Of a stretch of 64,000 nucleotides of DNA, positions 53,401 to 63,839 are shown piece by piece. The notes beneath the pieces are model-generated. The model worked only from the letters and a program-made list of their open reading frames with translations. It made no database searches and was not told where the DNA came from. The position numbers and the translations under genes were made by a program. Each line of letters opens with the position of its first letter. Position 1 is the stretch's first letter. The DNA comes from Planococcus citri (lineage: Eukaryota > Arthropoda > Insecta > Hemiptera > Pseudococcidae). Where the stretch lies: NCBI RefSeq assembly GCF_950023065.1, contig NC_088679.1:51460001-51524000 (forward strand). The letters are read 5' to 3'.

Positions 53401-56400
53401 AATGAAGGCGCTACGTGCTCCACAAAACTGGAAATTTACGAATTTTGAAAAATTCATCAAAAATAAGAAAACGTTTGAATCATTTAAGTGATGTCCCTAA
53501 CCCATAGTACTCGAGTGGACGAACAAAAACCGGTATTATGACCAATTGTCTATCTTCAAAATTGAAGGGGCAACCCTGATTCAAAATTCCCAAATTTTGA
53601 GTGCCCCAAATTTGAATTTTGAAATTGTGCTGGCCCCTTCAATTTTGAAGATAAGCAATTGGTCATAAATCATAATAACTTTTTTTGTTCATCCACTCAA
53701 GTAGGTACTATGGGTTAGGGACATCATTTAAATGATACAAACATTTTTTTACTGTCTGCGAATTGATGAAATTACCCCATTTTTGGACTAAAATTTACCA
53801 ATTTTGAAAAATTCATCAAAAATAAGATGTTTGAATCATTCAAATGATGTCTCTAACCTATAGTACTCGAGTGGGCGAACAAAAAAAGTTATTACGACCA
53901 ATTGCCTATCTTCAAAATTGAAGGGGCCAGCACAATTTCAAAATTCAAATTTGGGGCACTCAAAATTTGGAAATTTTGAATCAGGTTTGCCCCTTCAATA
54001 TTGAAGATAGGCAATTGGTCATAATAACTGTTTTTGTTCGTCCACTCGAGTACTATGGGTTAGGGGCATCACTTGAATGATTCAAACGTTTTCTTATTTT
54101 TGATGAATTTTCCAAAATTCGTGAATTTCTAGTTTTGCGGAGCACATAGCGTCTTCATTTTACAAGATAGGCAACTTATCATAATAACGTTTTTTGTTCG
54201 TCTACTCGAGTTGCATCTATTGTGAAATTATTGCTCACGATTTATTCAACTCCCTGTATAAGCACCTTCTTGACTGCATCTCTATGCATAGATAATTACT
54301 CGAGATGAAAATTTCAGCGACTGAATCACCTTAATGAATAAAATATTCCAATGATACCGTTATAAATCTTGCGCAACAATTGTATCTACAATTAAAATAT
54401 TAACCTCTGACCGATTTATGGCGAAAAGGTTACGCTATAATTGGCGTATCCGATGTTAATAAACTGTCAATGTGCATTGTGCATGCAGACTCTGCAGTTG
54501 ATCTTTTTCCATTCGATAGAAAATCATAACCATGTAAAAAAATCTTTAGGTATCTTGATAAATGATAGTACACGACTGCACGTCACTTTAAGGACGATAC
54601 TGCGTGAAGTGAAATTCACTCGTCTGGCAAGGATTGAAATTGTTGCTGAAATAGGTATCTACCTACCTGTATACTTCGTCATCATCGTAAAAGGAGTTTG
54701 ATTTCTTATTCTTTGTTCGTTTATCGAGAGTAGGTATTAGATAGGTCCCTATTTGAGTAAAATTTATAGCAGGACTCCACCCTTAATAATCTACCTATCC
54801 ATTTGGGGAGTCGGCATGTTCTTAAATCTATTTTTTCGTACCTAAGTTGAGGATAATAGCCCAAGTTATATGCTAAATTTAAGTGCTTATAGGTAAGTTA
54901 GATTAAGTTATTATAGAAGAACGCATATCTAATGTACATGCTAAAACAACTCAACAGACTCTGCGGCTCGGCTATTTCTGTTAACGTATTCCTAGTAGTA
55001 AATTAAAGATTCTGCGAATAAGTACGCGTTAAATATACGCCACAAATGGCTGAGCTGTGTAATTTTGAGTCGAGAATATGGGCAAAATATTACTTTACCG
55101 ATATTATCTACCTATTAAAAATATATACTCGATGTATAATAATGTTGGTAGTTTAAAAATCTAACTAATAACGTTCGATATTTTACAGTGCCAATGTTTG
55201 CACCTCGAAGGTCGAAGAAGTCACCAACAATACTCAGGCCGAAGTGGCAGAAAAATCGCCGTTCATCTTTTTCGGCAACGCCGCATTTTCCACATGTCGT
55301 AACACGTTGAACAAATACATCTGCACCAACAAGTAGGTTGCGAACCAGTTTTTAATTAATTCTTTTATATTTTTCGGGTACTTACCGGTTTATACCTACA
55401 TACATAAAGTGTCGAGCTAATTTAACTTATACTTACGCTGGGTGGTATGTTTTTATTTATGTACGCAGAGTCTACAGCAGAGAACAAACCAAAACCACCG
55501 AAGTTGTGTATTTCTGTTGTCCAGGAACGCGCAAGAATCATGAGACGGGAAATTGCGAAAAAGGTACCAAGCTTCGAGATACGTACTTATAACTTTGTAT
55601 TACAATATAGGTGTAATTTTTCACCCAACTAACTGCAGTATAAGTAGGCATTCAGCGTGAAAATTATAGATTAACGCGGTGATGAACGTACTTGAGAAAG
55701 TATGCGAGTTTTGCTTTTTTTTTTCTTCTTCGATAAATTTCCTGGTAAAATTAGTACCTAGGTACTTTAAGGACAATTGTTCGACCATGAAAATGACTAT
55801 GCATGATGGAGAATTATCCGTTAATGAAATTTTTGTTTTGAATTACAGTTGATATCAAACCGTTGGAAGAGACCGCCAATAAACTGGGATCGTCCGAGTT
55901 TGCCAGAGCAATGGGCAACTATGTGAAAAAATCTGTGTTGGAAACTCCAAATATGACCGTTTTCATACCTTCGGATAAGGCTGTGAATACTTATTTAAAT
56001 AATGCTCCGAAGTTGTTCTTGGTAATTTTTTATACGATTTAAAAAATTCTTGTACATTAGGTACCTACTTATAAGGAAACGGTTAAGGGGTGTTTCAGTA
56101 TAGAAGAATGGTTATGATTTGAATGAGAATAATTTTTAAATACGGAGAAGCTAGAAAAAAGTCTTCCAATTTGATTAGTATTTTATTCGTTCATTTCTCA
56201 GTAACAAACTCTTGAAAAAAAAAAAAAACAAAAAAACATCTAACTACTTATACATTAAAGTTTAACTATGTTACATAGAATACCTACGAAAATTTCAACT
56301 GCAACTGTCAATTTTAAAATGTATTTATTTTGACTCATTCAAATTTCTGAGCAGACAATTTTCGTTTTCTGTACATTACATACATCTAGTTTGATTTGAA

Positions 56401-59400
56401 TTGCCACATCATTAATAATAGGAAGTGGAAAATTTTACCTACGATTGCTGTTGAAACACTCGGTAGCCTAACCTATTTTATAATCCAACCTGTATTTATT
56501 TACTTTGTCAAACAGATGCAAATGTAATAATTATCACGTAATGATGTCGGTAGTACATATTATAATCGCTTATAATTTTTATTTTTTTCAGAATGAAATG
56601 GTCGTACATGCTGTTTCTGAAAATAAAACCGGCGACGATAATAGCTTAGAAAACGAAATCCCCGTAGCATCGGATGTATCTCAAAAACAATCTCTTTCCT
56701 CAGGAATCGCTATAACTAGCGAAAGAGCCTTGAATCATTTCGTTCCTGGCGTTTATGATATTCATGATCTCGAAAATGAAGAAGTAAGACGCAAATGTTC
56801 ACCACTTCACCTGCTATAATTATATTGATTATAAATTGAAACAGGGATCGCACTATCGTTGGTCTCATGACGGTAAACTATTTAGTGTGGGGATATTCAG
56901 TAGGGTCTGAAAATTATAGGTACCTAATTGAAATTGAAATAATTGAGACTAAAGTACCTAGCTTTTTATTCTATCAGCTAGATGAAGAACTTTTTTTTAT
57001 CGTTTAGAAAATATGAATTTTGCCTTTTATTTTGTTTTTTAATGTGTATTTAAAAAAAAGCACTTTGGTGATCTAATAATTCAAACTTAAATTTTTTTGC
57101 AAATGATAATATATTTTTTTCATTTTTTTAAGAGTAATTTATCGAGCTTTTTTTTTAGAATTTCTTTGAATTTTTTCTAATTTTTTCATTTTTTTGGTTC
57201 AACTTTATCGATATTTTAACAAAAAAAAGTAGGTACTTTTTTCTAATTTTTTAAAAAATAATTTTTTATTTTTATATTTTTTATAAAATCAATTCGAAAC
57301 TGTAAAAAAGAACATCCGAATATCTCTAGCCTAATTCATTTAGTATTTAATGTTTAATCAATAAGACGTACTTACTTAGGTACTTATTTCAATTTGATTT
57401 TTTAGATTCTGAAAACAATCGATGGTTTACCAATCCGAGTGAACATTTATCACGGTGAAAAGAAGCCTATCATTACCGCTAACTGTGCTGTAGTCAAAAC
57501 CGCCAATCATCCTATTGAAAATAATGGCATGTTGCACATTACCGACGCTATTCTACCTCAAGTTACCAAATCTATTAGGGATATTTTATTAGAAAGTAAA
57601 GATTTTGGAAAATTCACCGAATGTAAGTGTTTTTAAGAAGTTTTTTATTTTAAACTCGTAGAGGTTGAAGTATTAATTTTTTCAATTACTTCAATTTCTA
57701 GTCGCTTCTGATGCTGATTTATTGGAAAAACTTGGCGAACCTGGAAATTACACCGTTTTTGCTGCTACCGATGCTGCATTCGATCAACTGAGCGAAGAAA
57801 TGAAAACGAAATTGAAAAAAGGAAAATCTTGCATTCAAAGTAAGTATTGAAATAAGTATAGATAAGCTGTCGGACCTTAAATAAGTATTCAATGCGCATT
57901 CTACAGGGTGCCCAGAAATATCGTGAACCCCTAAAAAAGTTTTCTGCTATATGTTTCGGTTGATCACACTGAATGATAATAAATTAATAATGATAGCACA
58001 CGATTGGTTGTTAGACTAAGGTGATAACATTGCATCAATCATAATTATGCATCTATTTCACGTGGCCAACCTATATTTTTAATAAAAAAACTTTCTTTGG
58101 GGTTTACGATATTTCTGGGCACCCTATATAATATTTCAGTTTCTTGTTTACTTAATTTATTTTATGTAGGTACCCATTTGTATTTTTATTACCTACAACA
58201 ATTTGTCTTTATTTTTCCACAGCTATGATGAAAGCTCACGTTATACCTCGTACTCTATGCAGCGGCGCATTCGGTAAATTGACCGTCATGACTAGAAGCC
58301 TATCCGGAAACTGGTTGACCATCGAAAGAGAAAACAGCTCTTTATTAGTTGGCCGCGACAGTAAAACCGAAATGGTAGACATTGTTGCCAGTAACGGAGT
58401 AATCCACGTTATTGACCATCCAATCGTGCCTAAATCCGGTAATTATTTAATTAATCCGTTCATTACACCGGTATCGTAATCCCACACGGGAATGATAAGT
58501 AATCGTTTTAAAAATGATGAAATTTTACAGCTCAACCAGTAACTTCATTGTTGGCGAACAGAAACCATACGAAATGGCTAGACTTGATGAAAAAAGCTGG
58601 TTTCGCCGAAGAAAGCGATAATGCTATCAACAGAACCATGTTTGTTCCTAGCGAAGAAGCCATTGAAAAAGCCAAATTAGAAGATTTAGACACCGAATCA
58701 TTGAAAGATGTTATTTCACTTCATATTAGCGAAAAACCCGTTTGTTCGTGCCAAATGAAAAATAACTTGATGATTCCATCGCTTAAACCAGAAGACGAAT
58801 TGAGAATTACTACATACGAAAGTGTAAGTAGAAATTTAAAAAAAATTAACGATTCCTGCGTTTCCGAATCAAAATTATTTCTATTTTCTACGCTGTACTT
58901 GACTTACAAAATGTGATGACATATTTCATTTTTTTTTTTTTTTTTTTTGCAGAATGGAGCTTTATTCGTTGGTTTAGACCCGAAAATTATGGTTCAATGT
59001 GCTACGATCACCGATAAAGATGAAAAAGCTTGCGATACCATGGTTCATGAAATTGATCGTGTGCTTAAGCCAGCTAAGCAATCTATTTTCGAAAAAATCA
59101 ATAACGAACCTTCTCTGAGTAAACTGAAAGGCATTTTAGACGTAAGTTAATGTTTTTTTTTTTTTTAGCAATTTTTTAAAATCAACTTTATAAATTATTG
59201 GTAATGGTGATAACATACTAATTTGTGATATTAATTTGTAGAATACGACGGTATACGAAGAATTGAAAAACGGCTCTTTAGGTCCAGTCACTCTTCTAGC
59301 TCCTAGTGAATCTGCATTTGCTAATTTGACCACTGAAGATTGGAAAACTCTAGAAGATAAGAATGTTGCCGATGAATTACTAAGAAGACATATCATAACT

Positions 59401-59878
59401 GGTGAGCTTCGTGAATAAGAGTTGTTATTCGAGTATTTATACGTAATCAAAATTCGTTTGACTATTAACATCATGTTTTCAATTTTTAGATGTTGTGTGC
59501 TGTGATGGTGTCGGAATGGCTAGCTGGCCGTTCTCCGAAGAAGTTTCTACTGCAAACGGTTTCTCAATGAGTGTTCGCAGAAAGAATAAATATAATGTGA
59601 TATTTGGTGAAACTACAACTGAATCTTGTGATCACCTTACCACGGATGGTATCATCCATTACGTTGATAAGGTACATATTAAAACAAACGATTGCATTTT
59701 ATAATGCATCGTCTACTTTTCATAACGTATTGTACCTGCTGTGTTTTGTATACCTACTTACTTAATGTCACCTACCTAATTTTTTCAGGTATTGATGCCT
59801 CGTCCCATTAGTTTGAAAGGCAGCGCAGTCAAATACATGGATCCAAGTGGTTCTGAAATTGTACTCTTTGGCCTTTAA
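44474..59878 (+). CDS. mfas: Secreted four-FAS1-domain adhesion protein (midline fasciclin / TGFBI-like), 5' end uncertain
   Basis: Fourteen exons: 44474-44553, 48846-48939, 55189-55332, 55469-55563, 55849-56021, 56592-56783, 57406-57622, 57702-57839, 58223-58438, 58531-58823, 58953-59141, 59242-59401, 59490-59671 and 59789-59878. All introns are GT-AG and every junction keeps frame, giving 753 residues plus stop; the first acceptor needs two bases from an upstream exon. Residues ~59-138 form a six-cysteine EMI/CROPT-like module (Cys 62, 94, 103, 122, 123, 135). Four FAS1 domains follow at ~139-315, 318-447, 450-590 and 594-727. This is the plan of TGFBI, periostin and Drosophila Mfas, extracellular matrix and adhesion proteins. 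About ten N-glycosylation sequons (e.g. NMT, NYT, NRT, NHT, NLT) fit secretion. The C-terminus SEIVLFGL lacks a GPI-anchor tail or membrane segment. The start codon and signal peptide are not securely located. The symbol follows the fly orthologue. Confidence 0.94.
45639..46626. mobile_element. Foldback element, family copy 1, in a fasciclin intron
   Basis: The left end TATACAGGGTGTTCCAGG is mirrored by CTCGGAACACCTTGTATA on the right. Inside are six copies of a unit, CTCGAGTAGACGAACAAAAA then (A)TGTTATTATGAC...TTGCCTATCTTCAAAATTGAAGG. Their orientations are + + - + - -, so the whole is an inverted duplication of a ~490-bp arm. The right arm carries a TAGG expansion absent from the left. Non-coding. 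Confidence 0.8.
48637..48658 (+). repeat. Interstitial TTAGG telomere-type run
   Basis: About three to four contiguous TTAGG units within an intron of the fasciclin gene. TTAGG is the ancestral insect telomere repeat. The run is short and could be chance or a repaired-break scar. Confidence 0.55.
49641..49740. repeat. GC-rich cluster of short perfect hairpins
   Basis: Four palindromes follow one another: GGGGGCTCCGCCCCC, GGCCGCTTCGCGGCC, GGGCTTCGCCC and GGGCTGCGCCC. They lie in a region otherwise about 70% AT and begin directly after CTAG. The sequence to about 50440 includes GAGCAAAATCGGTTCAG and GGGGGCCCAAAAATTAG / TTTTTGGGCC palindromes and appears to belong to the same element. Short overlapping open frames at 50019-50304 have no domain. 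It is probably a non-autonomous mobile element; a Helitron-type terminus is one possibility. Confidence 0.6.
51335..51990. repeat. Dispersed repeat, copy B (copy A at ~18485-19110)
   Basis: It has GGTGCCTCTGTAGAGGAGAT, CTGTTTTGAGATAAATGG and AGTGGTGCCAATTTTTTGAT followed by ATTGCC, then the mirrored AACCAAAAAATTGGCATCAC. The order matches copy A. It lies within the 6.2-kb fasciclin intron and is non-coding. Confidence 0.6.
53300..54260. mobile_element. Foldback element, family copy 2, in a fasciclin intron
   Basis: The ends are TATACAGGGTGTTAAATGAA and its counterpart ATTCAACTCCCTGTATA. The inner unit CTCGAGTGGACGAACAAAAA ... TGCCTATCTTCAAAATTGAA occurs six times in the order + + - + - -, identical to the copy at 45.6 kb. 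The terminal ~30 bp differ from that copy apart from TATACAGGGTGTT, so these are two subfamilies. Non-coding. Confidence 0.8.
55189..55563 (+). other. mfas: Fasciclin gene: EMI/CROPT-like module (two exons)
   Basis: Exons 55189-55332 and 55469-55563. The six cysteines and the VYSREQTKTTEVVYFCCPG segment match the CCPG signature of EMI modules in TGFBI and periostin. In those proteins the module mediates self-association and matrix contacts. Confidence 0.85.
55849..57622 (+). other. mfas: Fasciclin gene: FAS1 domain 1 (three exons) with an unusual insert
   Basis: Exons 55849-56021, 56592-56783 and 57406-57622. FAS1 marks are TVFIPSDKAV near the start, LNHFVPGVYDI (the conserved H-F-V-P-G) and MLHITDAILPQ at the end. 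Between VVHAVSE and the HFVPG motif lies a polar insert of about 40 residues rich in Asn, Asp and Ser (residues ~206-245) that FAS1 domains normally lack. Confidence 0.85.
57702..58438 (+). other. mfas: Fasciclin gene: FAS1 domain 2 (two exons)
   Basis: Exons 57702-57839 and 58223-58438. YTVFAATDAAFDQL is the first conserved FAS1 strand-helix, MKAHVIPRTLCSG is the H-box, and GVIHVIDHPIVP is the closing strand. A MITE lies in the intron between the two exons. Confidence 0.9.
57902..58130. mobile_element. ~228-bp MITE in the intron between the FAS1 domain 2 exons
   Basis: The left arm TACAGGGTGCCCAGAAATAT then CGTGAACCCC is mirrored by GGGGTTTACG then ATATTTCTGGGCACCCTATA at the right. The inverted arms are about 40 bp, with a short unrelated centre and no open frame. 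It shares the CAGGGTG start with the foldbacks at 12.9, 45.6 and 53.3 kb. Confidence 0.8.
58531..59141 (+). other. mfas: Fasciclin gene: FAS1 domain 3 (two exons)
   Basis: Exons 58531-58823 and 58953-59141. Marks are RTMFVPSEEAIEKA, ISLHISEKPVCSC and TMVHEIDRVLKP. The H-box HISEKPVCSCQ is diverged and carries a C-x-C pair. The 3' acceptor follows a T tract of about 20 bases. Confidence 0.85.
59242..59878 (+). other. mfas: Fasciclin gene: FAS1 domain 4 and C-terminus (three exons)
   Basis: Exons 59242-59401, 59490-59671 and 59789-59878. VTLLAPSESAFANL, LLRRHIITDVVCCDG and GIIHYVDKVLMP mark the domain. It is followed by only about 25 residues to the stop. The Cys-Cys pair after the H-box resembles that of the TGFBI/periostin fourth domain. 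Confidence 0.9.
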
Positions 59879-60029
59879 ACTATTTTAATTATGTCTGTGT
59901 CAATTTTTTCCTTTTTTTGTTTTTTATACTTTTTTTTAAATGTATTGCTAAGAAGATGAAACTTGAAAAGTTATTCGTATTTATTACATATTTAACGTTA
60001 TTATTTCGTTATTCCTATAATCGTTAATC

Positions 60030-60035
60030 AATAAA
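60030..60035 (+). terminator. mfas: Poly(A) signal AATAAA of the fasciclin gene
   Basis: A canonical AATAAA about 150 bp after the stop codon, followed by a T-rich stretch. It is the first AATAAA downstream of the coding end. Confidence 0.6.
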
Positions 60036-60408
60036 TGTATTTTTTTTTTTAAATGTAGTATTATTTGTTATTAAATTATAGTAAAATACGGAGTTTTGTA
60101 CATTACAATACTTTTTTTTTCCTATTAAGAAAAGTATTCAAATTGACGTGTTTTGTTGAATTATTTTCGAAGGTGCTTTTTAAAAATGAAGCTGCGAAGT
60201 AAATAAAATGAATAATTCAAGAAATGGTTTCAGAACTCACCTGTACGCAATTTGTAGGTACCGTACACAAAAGAAAGTTCAGAGTATGCAACCAATGTTA
60301 TGTTCTGAAAACCTGATCATTTCACACGAATCAATATAATAATGCATAGGCTTCACAAATCTGAACATGAAATTTACCACAATGAAATAACATAAAAGCC
60401 GATGACAT

Positions 60409-60529
60409 GCGCCGTAAATCCATTCTGAATATGCAAATTTATTCACATATTTTTGTAGCGTCAATTTACATGGTCAGTATGGCGGCGTGCGCCGTAAATC
60501 CATTTCGAGTATGCAAATTTATTAACATC
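60409..60529. repeat. Direct repeat of ~40 bp, 78-bp apart
   Basis: ATGCGCCGTAAATCCATTCT then ATATGCAAATTTATTCACAT near 60409 recurs as GTGCGCCGTAAATCCATTTC then GTATGCAAATTTATTAACAT near 60487. Only a few bases differ. It lies downstream of the fasciclin gene and includes an octamer-like ATGCAAAT in both copies. Confidence 0.75.
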
Positions 60530-63500
60530 TGCGTCGATTTGCGTATTCGGTATTGCTGCGTTAAATTAGGCTGATTTTTTTGACAAGTTGGTACTTTCAA
60601 TTTAATAATTTACCAAAGAAAATGAATTTGATACTTACTTGTTTCAATTATCCACTTGCTCCTCGAGGTCCATGGTCCACTGACTAAAAATGAATAATAA
60701 AATTTATTGTGCCTGGTGTACGGTTACTTGGTTACTTACCGAATAATTTTATGTATACCTGCGAAAAAATAGTAGGATTCCCCCCTTCCATGATAAGTAC
60801 ATATGAGTACATTCCGGTTCTTCACAGTTTGAGTTGGGTTGGATTTCATCAACTTTTCCTCTCCTTGTTGATATTCAACTTACCTAGACCAAAATGTCTC
60901 TTCTGTCTAAATACATACTTATCGTTTAATTTTCGCCACGAAATTATAACTACATATTTTCACTCTTTAAAAAAGTGATAATGCATAACTTTTCATTCTG
61001 TAATTTTCTATTCCAAGTTTTTCTTCTCTTTTTTACTCTTTTTCTTGAAAATTTGTGTAGTATTCGTATAAATTCGTCCAGTGCTCACAATGATGAAACT
61101 TCAGCGGTATTCGAAGCCCATATTTTAAATATATTTTAAATTCTGTAAATCGTATCATATTTGAACATGGTTGAAAATGGAATAAAATTGATTGAACTGA
61201 AACGGAAATCTATTATGAAAATTTCAAAGAACAAACCCGTAACTGATCAAAAATGTAAAATGAAAAATGAACCTAATCGAAACTTCAAAAAATCAAAATC
61301 CAATTACAAAAACTGATGAAATCAAAGAGAGAGGAAGTAAGCGAAGGTGAGACAATAGGTAATGTTTTATGTTTGTAGAAATGGAATATCCATGCGACGG
61401 TGTTGATGGAAATACGTGTATATTTATTTTTATGGAAAAATAAAGATTGTAGCCCGCCATTGGCGCCAATAAGATTGAGTTCGTTGGTGATATTATAAAT
61501 TAGTGTTGCTATATACAAAATAACAGTCAATTGAGTTAACTACGATCAGTTCTGCAAACGCCTGACTTGATTTCTTTCTTAAAATCGGAACATCTGCAGT
61601 GTAATGTGTAACATTTCTAAAAATATACCTATTAGGTACATAAGTAAATATATTTAAAAAAAAGAAGATAGGTACTCGTAAGTTGAAGCTTGAAACACTA
61701 TAATTACTAATCATTTGTAAAAATTAGATAAATTACTCTCAAACTTGAGCACTTCTTAGTAGGTATGTTCCAAAGCTTCCAAAGAACTTCTTATACTTAC
61801 TTATTCCAAAAGAATAACAATGATCCAATAAGTAAGTTTTCTAGAAAATTTGTTGGACAAGATAAAAAAAATCAAAAAAGCACCCACGAATATGTCATCA
61901 GGAAAATTTTCAAGCACTCAATTTAATTCTTTGATTTTCTGCAAAATTTTTCAAAATTTATTTTTACTCACTTTTCTTGCAAAAAAAAATCAAAATCAAA
62001 GTTTAACTTACCTAATCAAATTGGAATTATAGAGAACATTTTGAATTCAACTTATCTACATCGCATTTTCAACCTTTCGAATTGATTGATGGTGGTTTTG
62101 AGTCGTTTTAATTCTAATGCCTTCAATGGTTCTTTGAATTTTACAAGTTTTCCAAAAATGTTACAAAATGGGCCCATAATCCAAATATGCAATTCAACTC
62201 CTGAAAGCTCAAACCACAAACCACAACCGTTTTGGTAATTTCTTCAATCATTTTGTCGTGCAAATTTTAAAAATTATTTTTGACAATTCACATAAGTTAC
62301 CTAAATTTAAATTTTTGAGGAATCATTAGAAAAAAAACTGGAAAATTAAAAATATACTGCAGATAGAACAACTCAAAATTTTCATCAATAGGTTAGGTAC
62401 CTACTACCTAACTCTACTCCAATTCCATGAAGTCAAAAAGTTGTGCAAAAGTAAAACGGATTTTATCGGAAATACTCGTAGTTAGGCTCCGTGAAAGATG
62501 ATTTTTCCATTTTATAAAAACATGTAATATCTATGGATAACCACCTTATCAGATGCGGATTTGAACACTCAAAAATATTTTTTAGAATATTTTGTAAATA
62601 CGTATACCTAGGTACCTATACGTGCTTGAAACATACCTAAGAGTGGTGACAAGAAAAGAACAGTTTTATTTCAAGTTTGCATGAAAACTGAATTTAATTT
62701 GGCTTTCTTAATGAAATTTTTTGAAAACCTGAGCATTAAAAAATTTGTGGGAGGCTCTATAGTAGGTATAGGTATATCAAAATCACCATTACCATTAGTG
62801 AACTGTGAAATTTAAAAATGGAATATAATCACGTTTCATCTGTGTTTGAATAAGTTCTTATTTTCTTTTCATGGACAATAAGCCTTTGAATTTTTAAAAA
62901 TTACCCAACTAAAAATTTAAAAAATGAAATTCAGCATCTGAAATTTTATCTGTTTATGCATTTAAGGATGTTCTTTGTAGGTGACTTTTGATCACCAAAA
63001 AAAGTGATTTTAAGCCTTAGAAATTAGAATTACCTAATTTCATTTCGAGTTAGGTAATTTTTAAGTGATAGGTATATACCATAAGTAGGTAGGTAAGCCT
63101 AGTCTCTATCTGGCGTAAATTTTTTTCTTTAGCCGATTTCATTAAGAAGTAGATTAGGTATAAGTTTTGCATCTGAATCTAGCATAATAGGCTTCAAACA
63201 AATTTATTGTAAGTCATTCGTCAAAAATAGTAGGTATAGGTACTTACCTACACTTTTGACTTCAACTTCATTACATGAGTGGCAGGCGAAAATAAAAATC
63301 CTTTTACAACACCGGCATTGAATCCTCAAAACTTGTATCAACACAGAAAAAGGAAAATCCACTACTTACCAACATGCAAGTGCATATACCTATTGCGGTT
63401 AGTGCTTGTGCATTCTTTGATGTATTTTTTTTCTACGTAATTAAATGTTAATTTCATTAATTGATCAGATATTAAGTATGTACCTATTAGTGGATATACT

Positions 63501-63700
63501 ATACTCACTACTCAGTTATTTCAGAAACATCTCAGTCAATACTTTCATAATACAATATAATATATAACCAAAGGGTTAAACAAGGTGCTCTTTCGTACAG
63601 TTTTCAGTTCATGTTGATATCGTCCAGACGGTAGCATATCCGTGGAAAATAATGATTAATAGCGTAGAAATATCTCACGAAACATCAGCAAGAAGAAAAA
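60530..63700. other. Gene-free sequence downstream of the fasciclin gene
   Basis: AT-rich with many TACC/GGTA runs. A dispersed-repeat fragment lies at about 62060-62250 (see 34660). No coding exon is recognised on either strand. Confidence 0.35.
62060..62250. repeat. Dispersed repeat fragment related to ~34660-34960
   Basis: It shares the ordered motifs TTTCAACCTTTCGAATTGAT, GGTTTTGAGTCG and CTAATGCCTTCAATGG with the segment at 34.7 kb. Non-coding. Confidence 0.5.
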
Positions 63701-63706
63701 AAAATT

Positions 63707-63839
63707 CGCCTTTCATTTACACTCCGTAATACAGTTCATTTTCAATGTAGCGGATTGGTTAAGTACCCTGGCATTCGTTTTTTCATTGGTTCAAACAAAA
63801 CCACAGTGGGGGAAAATCATTTGAAAGGCGTGGTTTATA
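63707..63839. promoter_or_regulatory. Promoter-like cluster: two CCAAT boxes and CHR-like motifs
   Basis: Two inverted CCAAT boxes (ATTGG at 63754 and 63785) are 31 bp apart. CATTTGAAAGGCG follows about 31 bp after the second. An inverted partner, CGCCTTTCATTT, lies at 63707, and GGTTTATA follows at 63832. Paired NF-Y sites with this spacing and a downstream TTTGAA (CHR) are known from cell-cycle promoters bound by MuvB/DREAM. A gene starting at or beyond the window edge would fit. All of this is motif-level inference. Confidence 0.3.

Noticed and set aside
59136..59474. Reverse-strand open frame of 112 codons
   Set aside because: It is the antisense shadow of the fasciclin exon at 59242-59401 and its flanking introns.
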